This document shows positions 45,335-57,226 of a stretch of 64,000 nt of DNA, one piece after another. The notes beneath the pieces are model-generated. The model made no database searches. It was not told the origin of the DNA and worked only from the letters and a program-made list of their open reading frames with translations. This stretch comes from Panicum virgatum. Taxonomy: Eukaryota > Streptophyta > Magnoliopsida > Poales > Poaceae. The translations under genes were made by a program, and so were the position numbers. How positions within the stretch are numbered: position 1 is the first letter of the stretch; every line of letters starts with the position of its first letter. The DNA is taken from the NCBI RefSeq assembly GCF_016808335.1, contig NC_053153.1, positions 16,317,033 through 16,381,032 on the forward strand, given 5' to 3'.

Positions 45335-45825
45335 ATATTCCTTTAGAACTCGTTGCCGAACGCTTGAAGATGTCCAGAGCGGCAAGTAAAGGATAATGAT
45401 CCATCCAGCTCTGCGGTGATGGTCGCCGGCCGGGAAGATATAGATCGTTGTAGCCTTTTCGCCCATCTTCAGATACGCCTTCCCTACTTTTTACTAAATC
45501 ACGGTTCGGCTGCTACCCTTAAACAGGATAACCTAATCTCCCGGCAACCACAAAGTTCGAATTATGGCGCACTAATCCGAGTCCGCGGTAGTTTAGCTGC
45601 AAGCGAGTGGGATCAACTGCAGCGCGTGGAGATGGTAACGGATTATGGTTCATACTCTCTTCACTATCCAACTTAATCTCTATATATTTTTAACTTAAAG
45701 TTGCGTAAGATTATTGATGGGGATGGTTGCTCCACGGAGCGAACCATACTCGCTCCATCGATCCACTTGAGGAAGCGTGGTGGAGCACCGACTGATTCCA
45801 TTCGTAATATATAATACAATTACTT
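45335..45825. other. No gene seen
   Basis: Intergenic sequence between the MITE pair and the LINE 3' end, with no supported coding region. Confidence 0.4.
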
Positions 45826-47672
45826 TTTTGAGAGCAATAGGTAGCTTTCATTGATCAACGGCGATCATTACAGAGTTTTGACAAAATAAGTTCAGGAGGA
45901 GAATGAAACCATTCTGACACACACAACTGATCAGCTGACTTGGCCAAAGCATGAGCTACCTCATTACAATTTCTACTTACATGGATAAAAGAAAAGACAA
46001 CAGAGGAAACTCTCATCAGTTGTTTAATATCTTCAACGATAATCCCTGTATGTGAGCGATCCACCTTTCTTGATCGTAACTTGTTGATCAGTGTCAGGCA
46101 GTCAGAGGCCACCACAACTTTATCATATGGCAGTTGCATGGCAAAGAAAAGTGCACGCCTGAAAGCAATCGTCTCAGCCAACTCTGGGTTTGTGATTTTG
46201 TCGATCCCTTGCCTGAACGCGGCCAAGAATTCTCCTCTATGATCACGGACCACTAAGCCCAGACCCATACGATTTGCATCCGCAAAAATAGCTGCATCTA
46301 CATTAATCATAATCCATCCCTCCGGCGGTGGACTCCATTGATTTGGCATTGTGGATTCACACCTTTTGGGGGAGATAGATTGATAGCAATGCAGGAAGAC
46401 CATATCCACATATGCAAGAATTTTTTCCACCAAGCACCATGGGTGCAGTTCAGTTTCTCCATTTCTCATTGCATTTCTAGCCTCCCAAATATGCCAAAAT
46501 GCAATAGCTAGAATTGTAGTCTCTCTACTGGTGCACCTGGACAAGATGTCAAATAGCCAATTCCTTGCAGAACCACACCATTTTTGGTTAATTTTGAGAC
46601 CTGTTTGTTTCTTTAATTCCTTCCATACCTCAGCCACATACTGGCAGCCTATAAATGTGTGATGCAGATTCTCCTCTCCAGCACAATGGCAGCAAACCTC
46701 TGATGCTGTAATGTTCCTATTCTTCAATTGTTGACCTGTGGGGAGACAATCATGAACAAATCTCCACAACATAATTAGCATCTTGGGTGGTACTTTAATT
46801 TTCCACAGCCTCTTCCAATCATTGGCAGCTAGATCTTGGTTTGATGTTGCACCTTTACCTTGAGCACTGGTTTTCAAGTGCACTTGCTGACACCTCGCCA
46901 TAATATACGCCGATTTGACAGTGAATGTCCCCGTCTTTGTCCATGGCCAAGAGACACAATCTGGAACCCTGTTACAGGTCAACGGGATTTGGAGGATTCT
47001 GCTTGCGTCTGCAGATGAGAAGCAAGCAGCAATTAATTCTTCATTCCATCGACCTGTTGTTGTGTCAATTAAAGCACTCACTCTTAGCTCATCAGGAATA
47101 AAGACAGTGGGTTTAACTGTGTGGCACGGTGCATCTAAGACCCATCTATCTCTAGTAATTCTTATATTTTCCCCATTCCCAACTCTCCAGACAATGCCTC
47201 TTTGTAACAAGTCCTTACCAAACATGAGACTTCGCCAAGTAAAAGAACATGATCTGGTTACAGCGGAGTCCAAGAAAGAACCCTCTGGGTAGTATCTTCC
47301 TTTCAGTACCTTTGCACATAAAGAATGTGGTTCCAACATTAGTCTCCAACACTGTCTAGCTAGCATTGCTTGATTAAATAATTTCATGTCTCGAAAGCCC
47401 ATCCCCCCCATGAACTTTGGAGTTGTTAACCAATCCCAAGATTTCCAGTGCAATTTCTTCTTCCCCCCTTCAAAACCCCACCAATGATTGGAAACAATAA
47501 CTCTCATTCTATCACAAATAAAATCCGGAAGCTGAAAGCAACTCATTACATATGTGGGAATGGCCTGAGCTACAGATTTTAACATTGTCTCCCTTCCTGC
47601 CCTTGACAGGGGTCTATCACTCCAACCTTGTACCCTTTTCCACATGCGCTCAGTTATAAAATTAAAAACAGA
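45826..47672 (-). mobile_element. 5'-truncated LINE (L1-type) with open RT-tail/RNase H frame
   Basis: A 618-codon open frame (47711-45855) encodes the C-terminal part of a plant LINE ORF2. It starts just inside the reverse transcriptase tail (FNFITERMWKRVQGW, LSRAGRETMLKSVAQ). Next is the zf-RVT region (WKIKVPPKMLIMLWRFVHDC, then CCHCAGEENLHH). An RNase H-like domain (NVDAAIFADANRMGLGLVV, then ASDCLTLINKL) follows. The RT catalytic core is absent, so it cannot move itself. The minus-strand 3' end has a short A tail, and aattactt occurs at both borders (45818-45825 and 47673-47680), fitting a target-primed insertion. The first 13 codons of the frame come from flanking sequence. The open frame suggests recent arrival, not host function. 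Confidence 0.9.
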
Positions 47673-47680
47673 AATTACTT

Positions 47681-48136
47681 GCTCCGATGGTTCACGTGGC
47701 TCGAGCCACATGCTAATTAGCTGCGCCAGCCGGCCGCACCTGAGTGTGCATGTAGCCAGCAGCCGGCAGCACCGTGCGCATGTTGCAGCAACATCATGAT
47801 TTCAGTCATTTGAAAACTGCTATTTCAGATCAGCAATAAATATATTTTGCTAATATTTTTACCTTGGAACAAAAGAGCTTTCTTACAAGATGTTAATTAT
47901 GATATAACTTGTACAGAAGAAACTGTATAATCTCATACCATCCAAGGATTGGAATTGCATTTAACATTCAGAAAAGAACACACGAGTGCTAATTCATCAT
48001 CGTCCAACAATCAGAACCCTCTCAGTGAGACATGCTACTGGCTTCACCACATTTGGAGTCTTGAGCTTCTGCTTTGGACGCTCATTATAAGAACTACCAG
48101 ATCTGCTACAGAAATCCAAGCCAAAAGTCTGAAAGA
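47681..48136. other. Flank between LINE and hAT remnant
   Basis: May include the degraded 3' end of the hAT transposase gene (a minus-strand splice-acceptor-like site lies near 48128). No clear coding sequence. Confidence 0.35.
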
Positions 48137-49878
48137 TTATAGCATGATTGAGTTAAAATGAACAGAAAACAACTGATTAAACCTTGGATCAAAAATGACT
48201 GGAAATGAAATTTGCAACCATGTCAATTTCCAGTATCTTTTAAACTTCCTCTGCATATACTGGATTGTCTCAAGGAGGTCATCATTCACTTGGGGATTAT
48301 CCATGGCAACCTTAACTTCCCAAATCTCATGAAAATATAGATTTGCTGTTGGATAATGTGATCCCGAGATGACCATGGTTGCATCATAGAAAGTTTTCAG
48401 GAATACGCAAACCATTCGTGCATTTTCCCACTCTTCAACCGATGGTGCATGGGTATACTCCTGATCTTGTTGAGCAAGTGACTCGAAAGCTCTCTTCAAT
48501 TGCAAGCAACAGTTAAGCATAAGATATGTAGCATTCCACCGGGTAGGTGTATCAAGGTTAGGACGCTTATCATATTCTATACCTAGCAGCTGAATGATCT
48601 CTTCAAATTTTTGCTTCCGTGATGTAGATCCTTCTATGAACTTAACACTTTCGCGAATCTTGTGCACAATTGGATTGATAATCTCAAACCCTGCTTTGCA
48701 TATCAAGTTGAGAACGTGGGCAGCGCATCGGTGATGAAATAACTTTCCTTTCCCACATAGCTTTTGTTTCTCTAGCAGGTTACTTCTCAACAGCTTGACC
48801 ATTGCATTATTATTGCTTGCATTGTCTAAGGTTATTGCAAACAACTTATCTTCAATGTTCCATTCTTGAATGAACTCGAGGACTTCATTGAACATTGCAA
48901 CACCTGTGTGTGGTGTTTTCATAAAAGCGAACTTGACGATCCTCTTGTGAATCTTCCAATCATCATCCAAAAAGTGACATGTGATGCAAATATATCCAAT
49001 TGTCTGGTTGGACGTCCACATGTCCATTGTCAAAGAAACTCGACTTTTGTTACTTTTAAGAACATCTTGAAGTACTGTTTTTTGCTCTTGTTACTTTTAA
49101 GAACATCTTGAAGTACTGTTTTTTGCTCTTCAAAAACTTTCAAACAATCAACCGAAATGGTCCTCCTTGAAATCATTCTGAAGACAGGGTTGAGGCTGGA
49201 GACAAACCTTCGAAAGCCTTCATAGTCAACAATGGATAGTGGTAGCCCGTGAAGTGAGATCATCCGGGTTAACTCTTTCCTAGACACTTCTTGACTGAAC
49301 CTCCAGTTGTCCAAAGAAACTCCTTCAGGAGACATGACAGCTGACCTAAGCTGACGGGCCATATTTGTCACACTTTTTCTAACCTTGCATCTCTTCAAAT
49401 AAGTGCTCATAGCGCTGGTTTCTGCACCTCGCTTGGCGCTGATTTCAGAATTACAGTGTTTACATTGACCTTTTGTAACAATACCACCCACACGGATTTT
49501 GCAAAACTCATTCCAAACTTTGGATCTGAATTGCCAATTTTCCTCACCAAGTAAGAAACTACTAACCATTGTTAGTTCAATTCGACCATCAACACATCCA
49601 GCCCTATCTTCATCCATCTCATCCTCCCAACCATCTCCAAAGTCCTCATTCTCCCAACCATCACCGAAGTCCCGATCCTCCGAACCGTCGCCCATGTTCT
49701 GATCCTCGCCATCACCAATGCCCTGGTTGTTCTCTCCATCACCAAGAAGCTCATTATCATCATTTGGCTGTACTGCATTGCTTGACTGAATTTGTTCAAC
49801 TTCCGGAGCATTGTTATTGAGGTCTACTCCTTCAACTACTTCAACTAGTGGAGCATTGGTTGCCTGAGGCGTTCTCTT
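48137..49878 (-). pseudogene. hAT transposase (BED-finger, RICESLEEPER-like), broken
   Basis: Two minus-strand frames together cover much of a plant hAT transposase. The N-terminal frame (49878-49030, Met at 49695) has acidic repeats (DFGDGWEDE). It then has a BED-like zinc finger with CKHC followed by STYLKRC, where a Tyr stands in a usual His position. The C-terminal frame (49033-48137) has MDMWTSNQTIGY with the first catalytic-type Asp, FAITLDNASNNNAM with the second, and a CAAHVLNL motif. It stops after FDPRFNQLF, so the hATC dimerisation region is missing. The two frames are separated by a 41-bp tandem duplication at 49047-49128. The product is not expected to be functional. Element termini were not found. 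Confidence 0.85.
49047..49128. repeat. 41-bp tandem duplication
   Basis: Two adjacent copies of a unit containing ttacttttaagaacatcttg and agtactgttttttgctct. The unit length is not a multiple of three, so it shifts the hAT transposase frame. Confidence 0.9.
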
Positions 49879-52085
49879 TCACTTTCTACCACTTGAGTGT
49901 CCTTCTCCAACTCCTTGAAGGTGTGGCACATCCATCATCCTATCCACTTCCACCTTCTTGCAGCAAGTTAAAAAGATTAATCAATTATCATGGCTAATAG
50001 TAGGAATTGATGTCTGCTGGTACAAATAGGGAAAAAATCAAAGCTGTAATACATTTGACCTATATCAACTCAGCTAAGGTACAAATAGGAAAAAATCAAA
50101 GCTGTAATGCATCTCTACAAGTAGAAAAAAATAAAAGCTGTAATGCATCTATGTAATATGTTCAGATGAGGTTTGCTATTGGGCTGATGGTTATATTCTG
50201 AGGGCAGGTGAAAGATGGCATCAGAGAATCAGTACACTTTTGTAACTCCAAATAATATTTATTCTCAAGTATCTCTCTCTAGAACTGCTGCAGGCAGGGA
50301 AGTCAAATTCGCCCAAACAAAAATCAGGCGACAGACAAATAGACCACAACGAGTTCAGTACCAATAGAGCTTCACAATCGGTCAATTGCAACCATTAACT
50401 GCAAGCTGCCGGTTCTATCAGGCGAGCATGTCCAAGAAGCAAGCAATGATAGTATTTGAGCTCACTGAAAATAATTGTTCAATGACAGCCATCAGGTTGG
50501 CGCATTGAGAACAGATAAAATCAAAGCATTGATAGTTCAGATAAGTGCAACAAAAAAAAACTTTACAGCACAATAATGGTAAATAGAGATACAAGTTTGT
50601 CCCCTCTAGTAACCAAGAATGCTAGCTACACGCCTATACCATTATACCTTATAGAGTTCTCTCAAAAAATGAGGCAGACAACTAGGTTTTGTTGTCTAAC
50701 TCCATGAGAAAACTAGCAAGTCGAGAATTCCATTGAAACAAAGAAATGAAGGATCTGACCTTGTGCTTCTTGGCATCCAACACCTTGACGGCCACACCGG
50801 CGTCTCCGGCAGGCTGCTGCTCCCGGAGCAGCCTCTGCTCGAGCTGCAGCTGTGGTAGCAGGTGGATGATAGCTCGCTCGACTAAGGCCTTGAAGGCCGG
50901 TCGCCAGATCTGCTTGGTAGTGTGCTTTGGAGGCGCACGTAGAGATCTGACACAAGAAGATTGGCTCATTACGGCATTATCTAGATGCGGAAGGGAGGTG
51001 GAGTGAGAGAGAGAGAGCCCGAAGACGACGGCATTACCTGTGGAAGGGAGGGAGAGACCGAGAGAGCCTGAGGACGAGATGAGCGGCGGCAGATCTTGGA
51101 GACGAGCGCCACGCCGGCCCGTCGTAGTGGCGGCGGTCCTGAACAGAGGCTCCTGGCGGCGGCGGCGGCCCACCTGGCGCCGCAGGTGGGGAGCGGCGGT
51201 GTTGCGGCTAGCAGGCGGCAAGCGGCTTTCGCCGGGGTCGTGCGAGGCAAGCTGCCGTCACCAGCGTCGCGACTCGCGCGATGGCGCGCTGTGCCCCCTG
51301 CGGTGGTGGCGGCGGCAGGGTGGGTCGAACCGGTTGACCCTATGGTGCGAGATAATCCGATCCAGCGACCCATACCAGTTTGATGGTTTCCAAATGGAGC
51401 CCATTAGGATTAGTTTGGTGGACCGGTTCGGCGACCCGACGGTTCGACCCGCCCCACCCCATCAATACGTAAGATAAGAGTTCGTCTCTTTAAGATCTGG
51501 CTCTTAAAATATAAGGTCCTTTTACCACCCCTACATCTATAAGCACACATGGAGTGAAGCTCAGGCAATTCCTTGAGCCGGTATTGAAAAGCAGACAACT
51601 TCACAAGAATTTAAGTACCAGTACTACATCACCATCTCTCCATTAATTTCATCACAAGATCTTATCTAAGCAGTAACCACAGCCATCTGTGCTTGCGCAC
51701 CATCCCCTTCACGCCAAATCAACATGACTGGCTGACCCAAGAGGAAGAGGCCAGGAGAACAGGGAGAACATCGATCACGCATGGGAACCAGTAATCTTCC
51801 TTCTCCATTAAGCCGGACCTCGACGTGGGCAGACACCTGTCCCTGTCAGACCAACCGCCCCTTGCCACTCCAACCACCTACCCGCCATATCGGATCTCCA
51901 ACCAGGTCGTCACCACTCACCGGTCACCACACGCTGCACACACACTTTGATCTCATCCCTACGTATCTGTACACACGCCTCTACTGTACTCTACTGTGCT
52001 GTACGTACGTGTCCCAGTACACGTGTGCGCGGCACATTGTCGCACGCGCGCGGGTGACGTCATCCTCGGCTTCGTGCGTGCTCGA
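49879..52085. other. hAT upstream region and WD40 gene 3' flank
   Basis: Contains a minus-strand open frame at 50682-51221 (MSQSSCVRSLRAPPKHTTKQ, then a Gln/Leu-rich helix) that I do not recognise. It might be an upstream exon of the hAT element or a captured fragment. The part next to 52085 should hold the 3' UTR of the WD40 gene. Confidence 0.35.
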
Positions 52086-53567
52086 TCACGCCGCGGCGAC
52101 GCGCTTCATCAGCTCCGGCGGCGCCTGCTGGTACGGCGCCCACGCCTGCGCCGGCGGCGGCGCCAGCGCGACTGCCCGCCGGGGAGTAGTCCACGCCTTC
52201 GACTCCAGCAGCGCTGGCATCGGCGGGGCGGCTGGCTCTGTCTCTGTTACCGGCTCGACCAGCGGGCGGTCCTCGGAGAGGCGCCACACCTTGACCGACC
52301 CGTCGAGGCTGCCGCTGTACACCACGAACCGCCGCTCGCCGCCGTAGCAGCCCTCGTCGTCCTTCGCGGCGGCCACCGCGACGCACTTCACGGGGCCCGT
52401 GTGCCCGGCGAGCACGGCGAGGCGGGCGTGCCGGGACCGGCCGTCGTCGTCGTCGCGACGCCACACGCAGACCGTCCGGTCGGCGGACCCGCTCGCGACG
52501 ACGCGCCCGGACACGGCGAGGCACATCACGGCCATCCGGTGGCCCACCAGGACGCCGTCGAGCCTCGGCTCGCCGTCGAGGCCCCACCGCCAGCACGCGA
52601 CCAGCCCGTCTGAGGTCCCCACGTACACGGCGCGGGCCTCGGGGCACACGGCGACCGCGGTCACCGCGCCCTCGCCCTCCCAGAGCACCCTCTCCAGGAC
52701 GTGCCTCGTCCGGTCACCGCCGGCGACCATCTCCCGGCGCCAGACCTTGACGGTGCCGTCGGCGGAGCCGGTGAAGACGAGGCCGTCGAACCCCGCCGCG
52801 GCGACCGTGTTGACGGCGTCGTCGTGCGCGGGCACGGACTCGAGGCAGCGCGAGTCCGCGAGGCGCCACACCTTGAAGGTCCGGTCCCAGGAGCCGGAGT
52901 AGAGCAGCCCCGCGGGCTCGTCGAGGCTGAGGCACGACACGGCGTCCGCGTGCCGGAGCCAGACCGCGCGGCGGCGGCGGCGGCGCGGCGCCTGGAGGGC
53001 GACGTAGCTGGACGGGTTGACGGAGCTGACCAGGTAGTCCCCGAGCGGCGGGAGCGAGCCGACCCGGCGGTGCACGGCGGGGTCGGCGGCGTCGGAGCGC
53101 CACACCCGGACCTTGCCGTCCTGGTGGCCCGTGAAGATGCGGCCGTCGGCGGCCACGACGATGGCCTTGACGAGGCCGCTCCCGGTGCGGAACCCGGCCA
53201 GCTCGCGGCGGCCCCGCCACACCCGCATGTTCTCCGAGTCCGTGCCGGTGTAGAGCACGTCCCCGGCCGCCGCCAGCGAGTATACCTTGCCGTCCTCCTT
53301 GACCAGCGATGCGATGAGGCCGGTGGCGGCGGGGGCGCCGCAGAGGCCCGGGGGGTGCGTCGTCGCCGCCCAGGGCGACTTGGGCGGGCTGCAGCGCGAC
53401 GGCGAGGACGCGGCGGAGGCCGGGAAGGAGGAGGGGGAGCTGTTGTAGCCGTCGTCGTCGGAGACGGAGGAGTCGTTGGAGGAGAAGGACCTCGGGGAGG
53501 AGAGCGCGGAGCCCGGCGCCGGGTCGGCGTGGAGGAAGTGGATGAGCTTCTTGCTATGGCCGCCCAT
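52086..53567 (-). CDS. JINGUBANG-like WD40-repeat protein
   Basis: An intronless gene of 493 residues. The N-terminus (1-80) is Ser/Pro-rich and likely disordered. Seven WD40 repeats follow at about 92-118 (ending NMRVW), 125-157 (GKVRVW), 200-235 (RTFKVW), 240-277 (GTVKVW), 288-327, 335-370 (RTVCVW) and 378-429 (GSVKVW), enough for one propeller. A Pro/Ala-rich tail ends the protein. The order and length match plant JINGUBANG-type proteins; the Arabidopsis member limits pollen germination through jasmonate synthesis. WD40 propellers act as protein scaffolds and are not enzymes. I chose MGGHSKKL as the start because it fits the family; an in-frame Met 31 codons upstream (53660) gives a less typical leader. 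A minus-strand TATA box lies about 300 bp upstream. The exact ortholog is not certain. Confidence 0.93.
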   Translation of the reverse strand: MGGHSKKLIHFLHADPAPGSALSSPRSFSSNDSSVSDDDGYNSSPSSFPASAASSPSRCSPPKSPWAATTHPPGLCGAPAATGLIASLVKEDGKVYSLAAAGDVLYTGTDSENMRVWRGRRELAGFRTGSGLVKAIVVAADGRIFTGHQDGKVRVWRSDAADPAVHRRVGSLPPLGDYLVSSVNPSSYVALQAPRRRRRRAVWLRHADAVSCLSLDEPAGLLYSGSWDRTFKVWRLADSRCLESVPAHDDAVNTVAAAGFDGLVFTGSADGTVKVWRREMVAGGDRTRHVLERVLWEGEGAVTAVAVCPEARAVYVGTSDGLVACWRWGLDGEPRLDGVLVGHRMAVMCLAVSGRVVASGSADRTVCVWRRDDDDGRSRHARLAVLAGHTGPVKCVAVAAAKDDEGCYGGERRFVVYSGSLDGSVKVWRLSEDRPLVEPVTETEPAAPPMPALLESKAWTTPRRAVALAPPPAQAWAPYQQAPPELMKRVAAA

Positions 53568-53869
53568 GGCGCGACGATTGGAATGGAAAGGAAGCTCGTT
53601 CGACGGGCGCGGTCCGGCGGTACTCCGATCCGCGGCCGAGCGATCGAGGAGGCTCTTCAATTTATGGGATGCTCACGGCGGTGGTGGCCGGTGGAGCAGC
53701 GCGGGTGGAGCGGGAGCGAATCGGGGGCGACGTGCGCGGGAAGGAATCCGAAGCCGAAAGGGAGAGGAGTGGAGGTGGCAGCAGCAGGACGGCGACGAGC
53801 GTAGGCATCAGCAGCTGAGGCGAAGCTAGCTTGCGAGGTTGGAGAAGGGCGCGCGGGAGCAGTGCCCCG

Positions 53870-53878
53870 TATATATAT
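53870..53878 (-). promoter_or_regulatory. TATA box of the WD40 gene
   Basis: TATATATA on the minus strand, about 300 bp upstream of the chosen ATG, in an otherwise GC-rich region. It would place transcription start near 53840 with a leader of roughly 270 nt. Confidence 0.6.
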
Positions 53879-53899
53879 CGCGAGGCGGCGGGCGGCAGG

Positions 53900-55911
53900 G
53901 CGGCCACGGCGGCGGGACAGGTGGCGGGGCCGCGTGCAGTTATGGAGGGCTCCCGTTTCTTTGCTCGATTATTTCCGCGGAATCCTTAACGATTGCCGGC
54001 TATTGTTCCATTTTCTTTTGCGCTTGCTTCCTCTACGCTGGGAAACCGGGGGGCGTTGGATTACCGAACCGGGGGGCACGTGGCTGGTGGCGGTAGGCTA
54101 CTACGTGTCTTTATGGTCAGGCCGTCAGGCTATCCGCACCTGCTACTGGGAGCCTCACGGTATAGCTCCCTCCAGTAAAAGATTTGCTGCAGCGGGGGAC
54201 GGTAAAGTTTCCGCCACCGTCCCGCGTCCGCTAGATGTGGCGGGATCCTGGACGCGCGCTATCGGCCACCTGGCGCGGGCCCCGCCTGCCACCGTCGCGC
54301 CCCACTGCTGCGCGCCACCACGGGACAGCATCCCGCCTCCGCCGCTCCACCCCGCCGCGGCCGCTGACGAGGACGACGCCGGCCCCGTGTTGCTGCTGCC
54401 GTCGCTGCCCGCCGCCGTCGTCTCGCGGGCCGCCGCACGCCGCACGCCGGCGCTCTCGGGGACGCCGGCCGCCGCTGCAGGGAGGATGTGCTCCCCCGTC
54501 GCCCGGATGTGCTTGGAGCCGGGCCGCGGCCACCAGCGAGGGAGCAGGGAGGCGCTCGCCTCGCTCGCGGGCCGGGCTCGCGTGCGCCGCGGCCGGCCTC
54601 CGCGCGCCAGGTGCCGCCGCCCGCGGGCCTCCCCATTGCCATCGCGCAGGTGCACGAGGGCCAGGACGGGTGCGGGCAGGTCCTCAATGGCCGTCGCGCT
54701 CTCCCTGGTGCCGCGCGCACGCCGCCGCCGTGGTCGCCCGCCGCCGCTCGACGCCGCCGTGGTCGCGCGCCGCCGCGGGCCGCTCGCCGCCGCGCCTCCG
54801 CGTGCCCACCGCGGCCTCCGCCCGGTCGCGCGTCGCGACCTCCCTCCGCGGCCCGGAGCAGGGGAGGAGCGGCGCGGAGGGGGCAGGTGAGGCTGGCCCC
54901 TCCCCACGCCCGCGCCGGCAACCGCAGCTCCTTGGCCCGGGACGCAAGTAGGGGAGGTGGACGCCGAGGAGAGAGGGGGGACGGGCCGAGGACGGAGCCG
55001 CCCCGAGCTCCACCGGCCGGAGGAGCAGAGGGCGACCGGCGCGCAGCAGGGAGGCGCGGCGAGGGGGCACCTCCGCTCGGCCGGCGAGCTCCGCGGCCAT
55101 GGCCCCGTGCGGACAGCCGCCATGGCCGCCGGCCAGGTAGGGGGAGAGAGGAGGGGGAAGGACGAGGGCCCGCACCACCGCCATGGCTCGTAGCTCGGCA
55201 CCTCCATCCAAGCCTCGCCGCGGGAGCTCGAGGCCGGCGTGCTCGAGGCGGTGGTGGAGCTCGAGGCCACCATGGGAGAGGGAGGCGCAGGAGGCTGCTC
55301 GCGCAGGAATGCCGCCGCGGCAAGCACCCGCCGTGGGAGAGGGGCGGAGGCCGCGAGGAGGCGGGAGGAAGGCGTTGCGGCGAGGCGCGCCGCCTGGGAG
55401 GAGGCACGGAGGCGGAGGAGAGGCTCGCCGCCGCCCGGCCACCCCGCCGCGCGCCGATCCAGCCGGCGGGGCAGAGCAATCGCCGGCGGAGGGAGGGGGC
55501 TGGGAGAGAGAGAGAGGCGCCGGGGAGTAAAGAAAAGAAAAAAAACTGACGTGTGAGTCCCATCCGCTGTTAGTTGGTATAGAGTATGAATATAGAAAAT
55601 GGACGAGTGCAGCGAAACTGGATGTAAAGAAGAGAATATCGATGACTAAAATATAATATTCTGTTTAGAGTATGGATTTGGAGTACCACGAGTACACAGA
55701 TAGCCTCAGGGGCGAGAGGGAGTTCAATTACCTGTACCACGAGCACACATCTCTTAACAACCATTGATTGTAGTCACCCCTCGTACGAATAGGTATTAGC
55801 ACAACGTCCCCAGCATATCGATGCTCACCAAGGTTGTATGCGAACCTCGCTGTTCTGACATGCATTGCTCAATGAAACCATCGCTTTTCATTACCCATCC
55901 TAAGTACAAGC
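53900..55911. other. GC-rich region, no recognised gene
   Basis: Between about 54190 and 55530 the sequence is extremely GC-rich and open in several frames on both strands, including 390 and 434 codons on the minus strand. The translations are Arg/Pro/Ala/Gly-rich in every frame and show no domain. It may be the interior of a Pack-type element or other non-coding GC-rich repeat; no termini were found. Confidence 0.4.
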
Positions 55912-56020
55912 ACCCCTTCCGTTTTTATTCACATATTGTATCTGCTTTGTTCGGCGGCTTAAGTCAAACTCGACTAACTTTAACTAAGTCTATTGAAAAA
56001 TGTAGTAACAACTATACTAA

Positions 56021-56883
56021 GGGATTAATTAGATTGGTAATATTGCAATTTGTTAAAATTGGAGATATACCACTACAATTCTTCATATTAGAGATATGCT
56101 ACTAGAATACATCTTTCTCCACTTTGGACCCACACGCGGTGTATACAAGCTTTGTATTTTCACGTATGAACCTATGTGCCCCTCTCCCCTGTCGATCAAT
56201 CTCCCTCTCTCCCGTACGTCGCTCGCCCCGCTCCCGTACGTCGCCATCTTAGTCTGGCGAGTGGTTCCAGGAATGCAAAGTGTTCTTTGGTTCCATTCTA
56301 TGCGCCATTAGCACCAGAGGACCACTGCAAAGAGACTCCTCTTTGGTTACATTACATTCGCATGGGAGGACCTGTGTAGCATCCTGTTCTGCATGCTGCT
56401 GTTCACATCTGCGTCCTGGCGACGGCCGCGCGGCAGGGCCCTAGCGACGGCCGAGCGCCGGTGCTGCGGCGGCGCCCTGGCGCAAGGGCAGCACGGCGGT
56501 GTGACGACAATCTGCGCCCTGACGCCGGCCGCGCGGCAGCCTCCTAGCGAGGCCCGCGCGTCGGTGCTACGGCGGCGCCCTGGCGCGACGGCCGCGTGGC
56601 GGCGGCGCCCTGGCGCAAGGGCAGCGCGGCGGTGGGACGGCGGCGCCCTGGAGACGTACGAGAGCAGGGCGAGCGACGTACCGGAGAGAGTGAGAGATTG
56701 AGCGATTGAGCGACAGGGGAGAGGGGTACATAGGTCCATACGTGAAAATACAAAACTCGTATACACTATGTGTGGGCTTAAAGTAGAGAAAGATATATAT
56801 TAGTAGTATATCTCCAATATGAAGAATTGTAGTGGTATATCTCCAACTTTGACAAATTATAATGGTACCAATTCAATTAACCC
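56021..56883. mobile_element. Mutator-like long-TIR element, 863 bp
   Basis: Inverted arms of about 220 bp (56021-56240 against 56660-56883) begin gggattaattagattggta and, reverse-complemented, gggttaattgaattggtac. Perfect 9-bp duplications ctatactaa flank it (56012-56020 and 56884-56892), as expected of Mutator-like elements. The core (56400-56650) is GC-rich with repeated gcgccctggcgc units and no recognised gene. Confidence 0.92.
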
Positions 56884-56905
56884 CTATACTAATGACTAGC
56901 ATATA

Positions 56906-57068
56906 CAGTGGCGGAGCTTGATCTGTGATTTCAGAAAAATGAGGGGCCCATCCTTTAGCTACAGTAATGAACAGTGTCAAAATCACTGTTCATCCAGTGC
57001 AAAAATTGCACAGCCGGGGGGGGGGGGGGGGGCATGGCCCCTTTGGCCCTTGAGAAGCTCCGCCAGTG
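56906..57068. mobile_element. hAT-type MITE with poly-G tract
   Basis: Ends are cagtggcggagctt and, reverse-complemented, cactggcggagctt. Perfect 8-bp duplications agcatata flank it (56898-56905 and 57069-57076). It contains an uninterrupted run of about 18 G near 57016. Confidence 0.92.
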
Positions 57069-57226
57069 AGCATATATGCACTATCAACATATATTTTACG
57101 ATGGATTTAATATAATAAATTTGGTATTTTACATGTTATTACTTTTTTTATAAATTTAATCAAAGTTGGTTAAATGTGATTTAGAACAAACTTAATGCGA
57201 CAGCATGCAAACAAAAACAGGATGAG

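Larger units (their letters stand above)
55913..57226. mobile_element. Stowaway-like MITE split by nested insertions
   Basis: The two halves (55913-56020 and about 57077-57226) align with the intact element at 60297-60540. The left half shares agtcaaact and gtagtaacaactatact; the right shares actatcaacatatatttta and aaatttgg. A MULE-type element and a hAT MITE lie between them. Confidence 0.75.

Noticed and set aside
52060..53829. Long antisense and alternate-frame ORFs over the WD40 gene (up to 367 codons)
   Set aside because: Shadows of a GC-rich coding sequence; only the minus-strand frame shows WD repeats.
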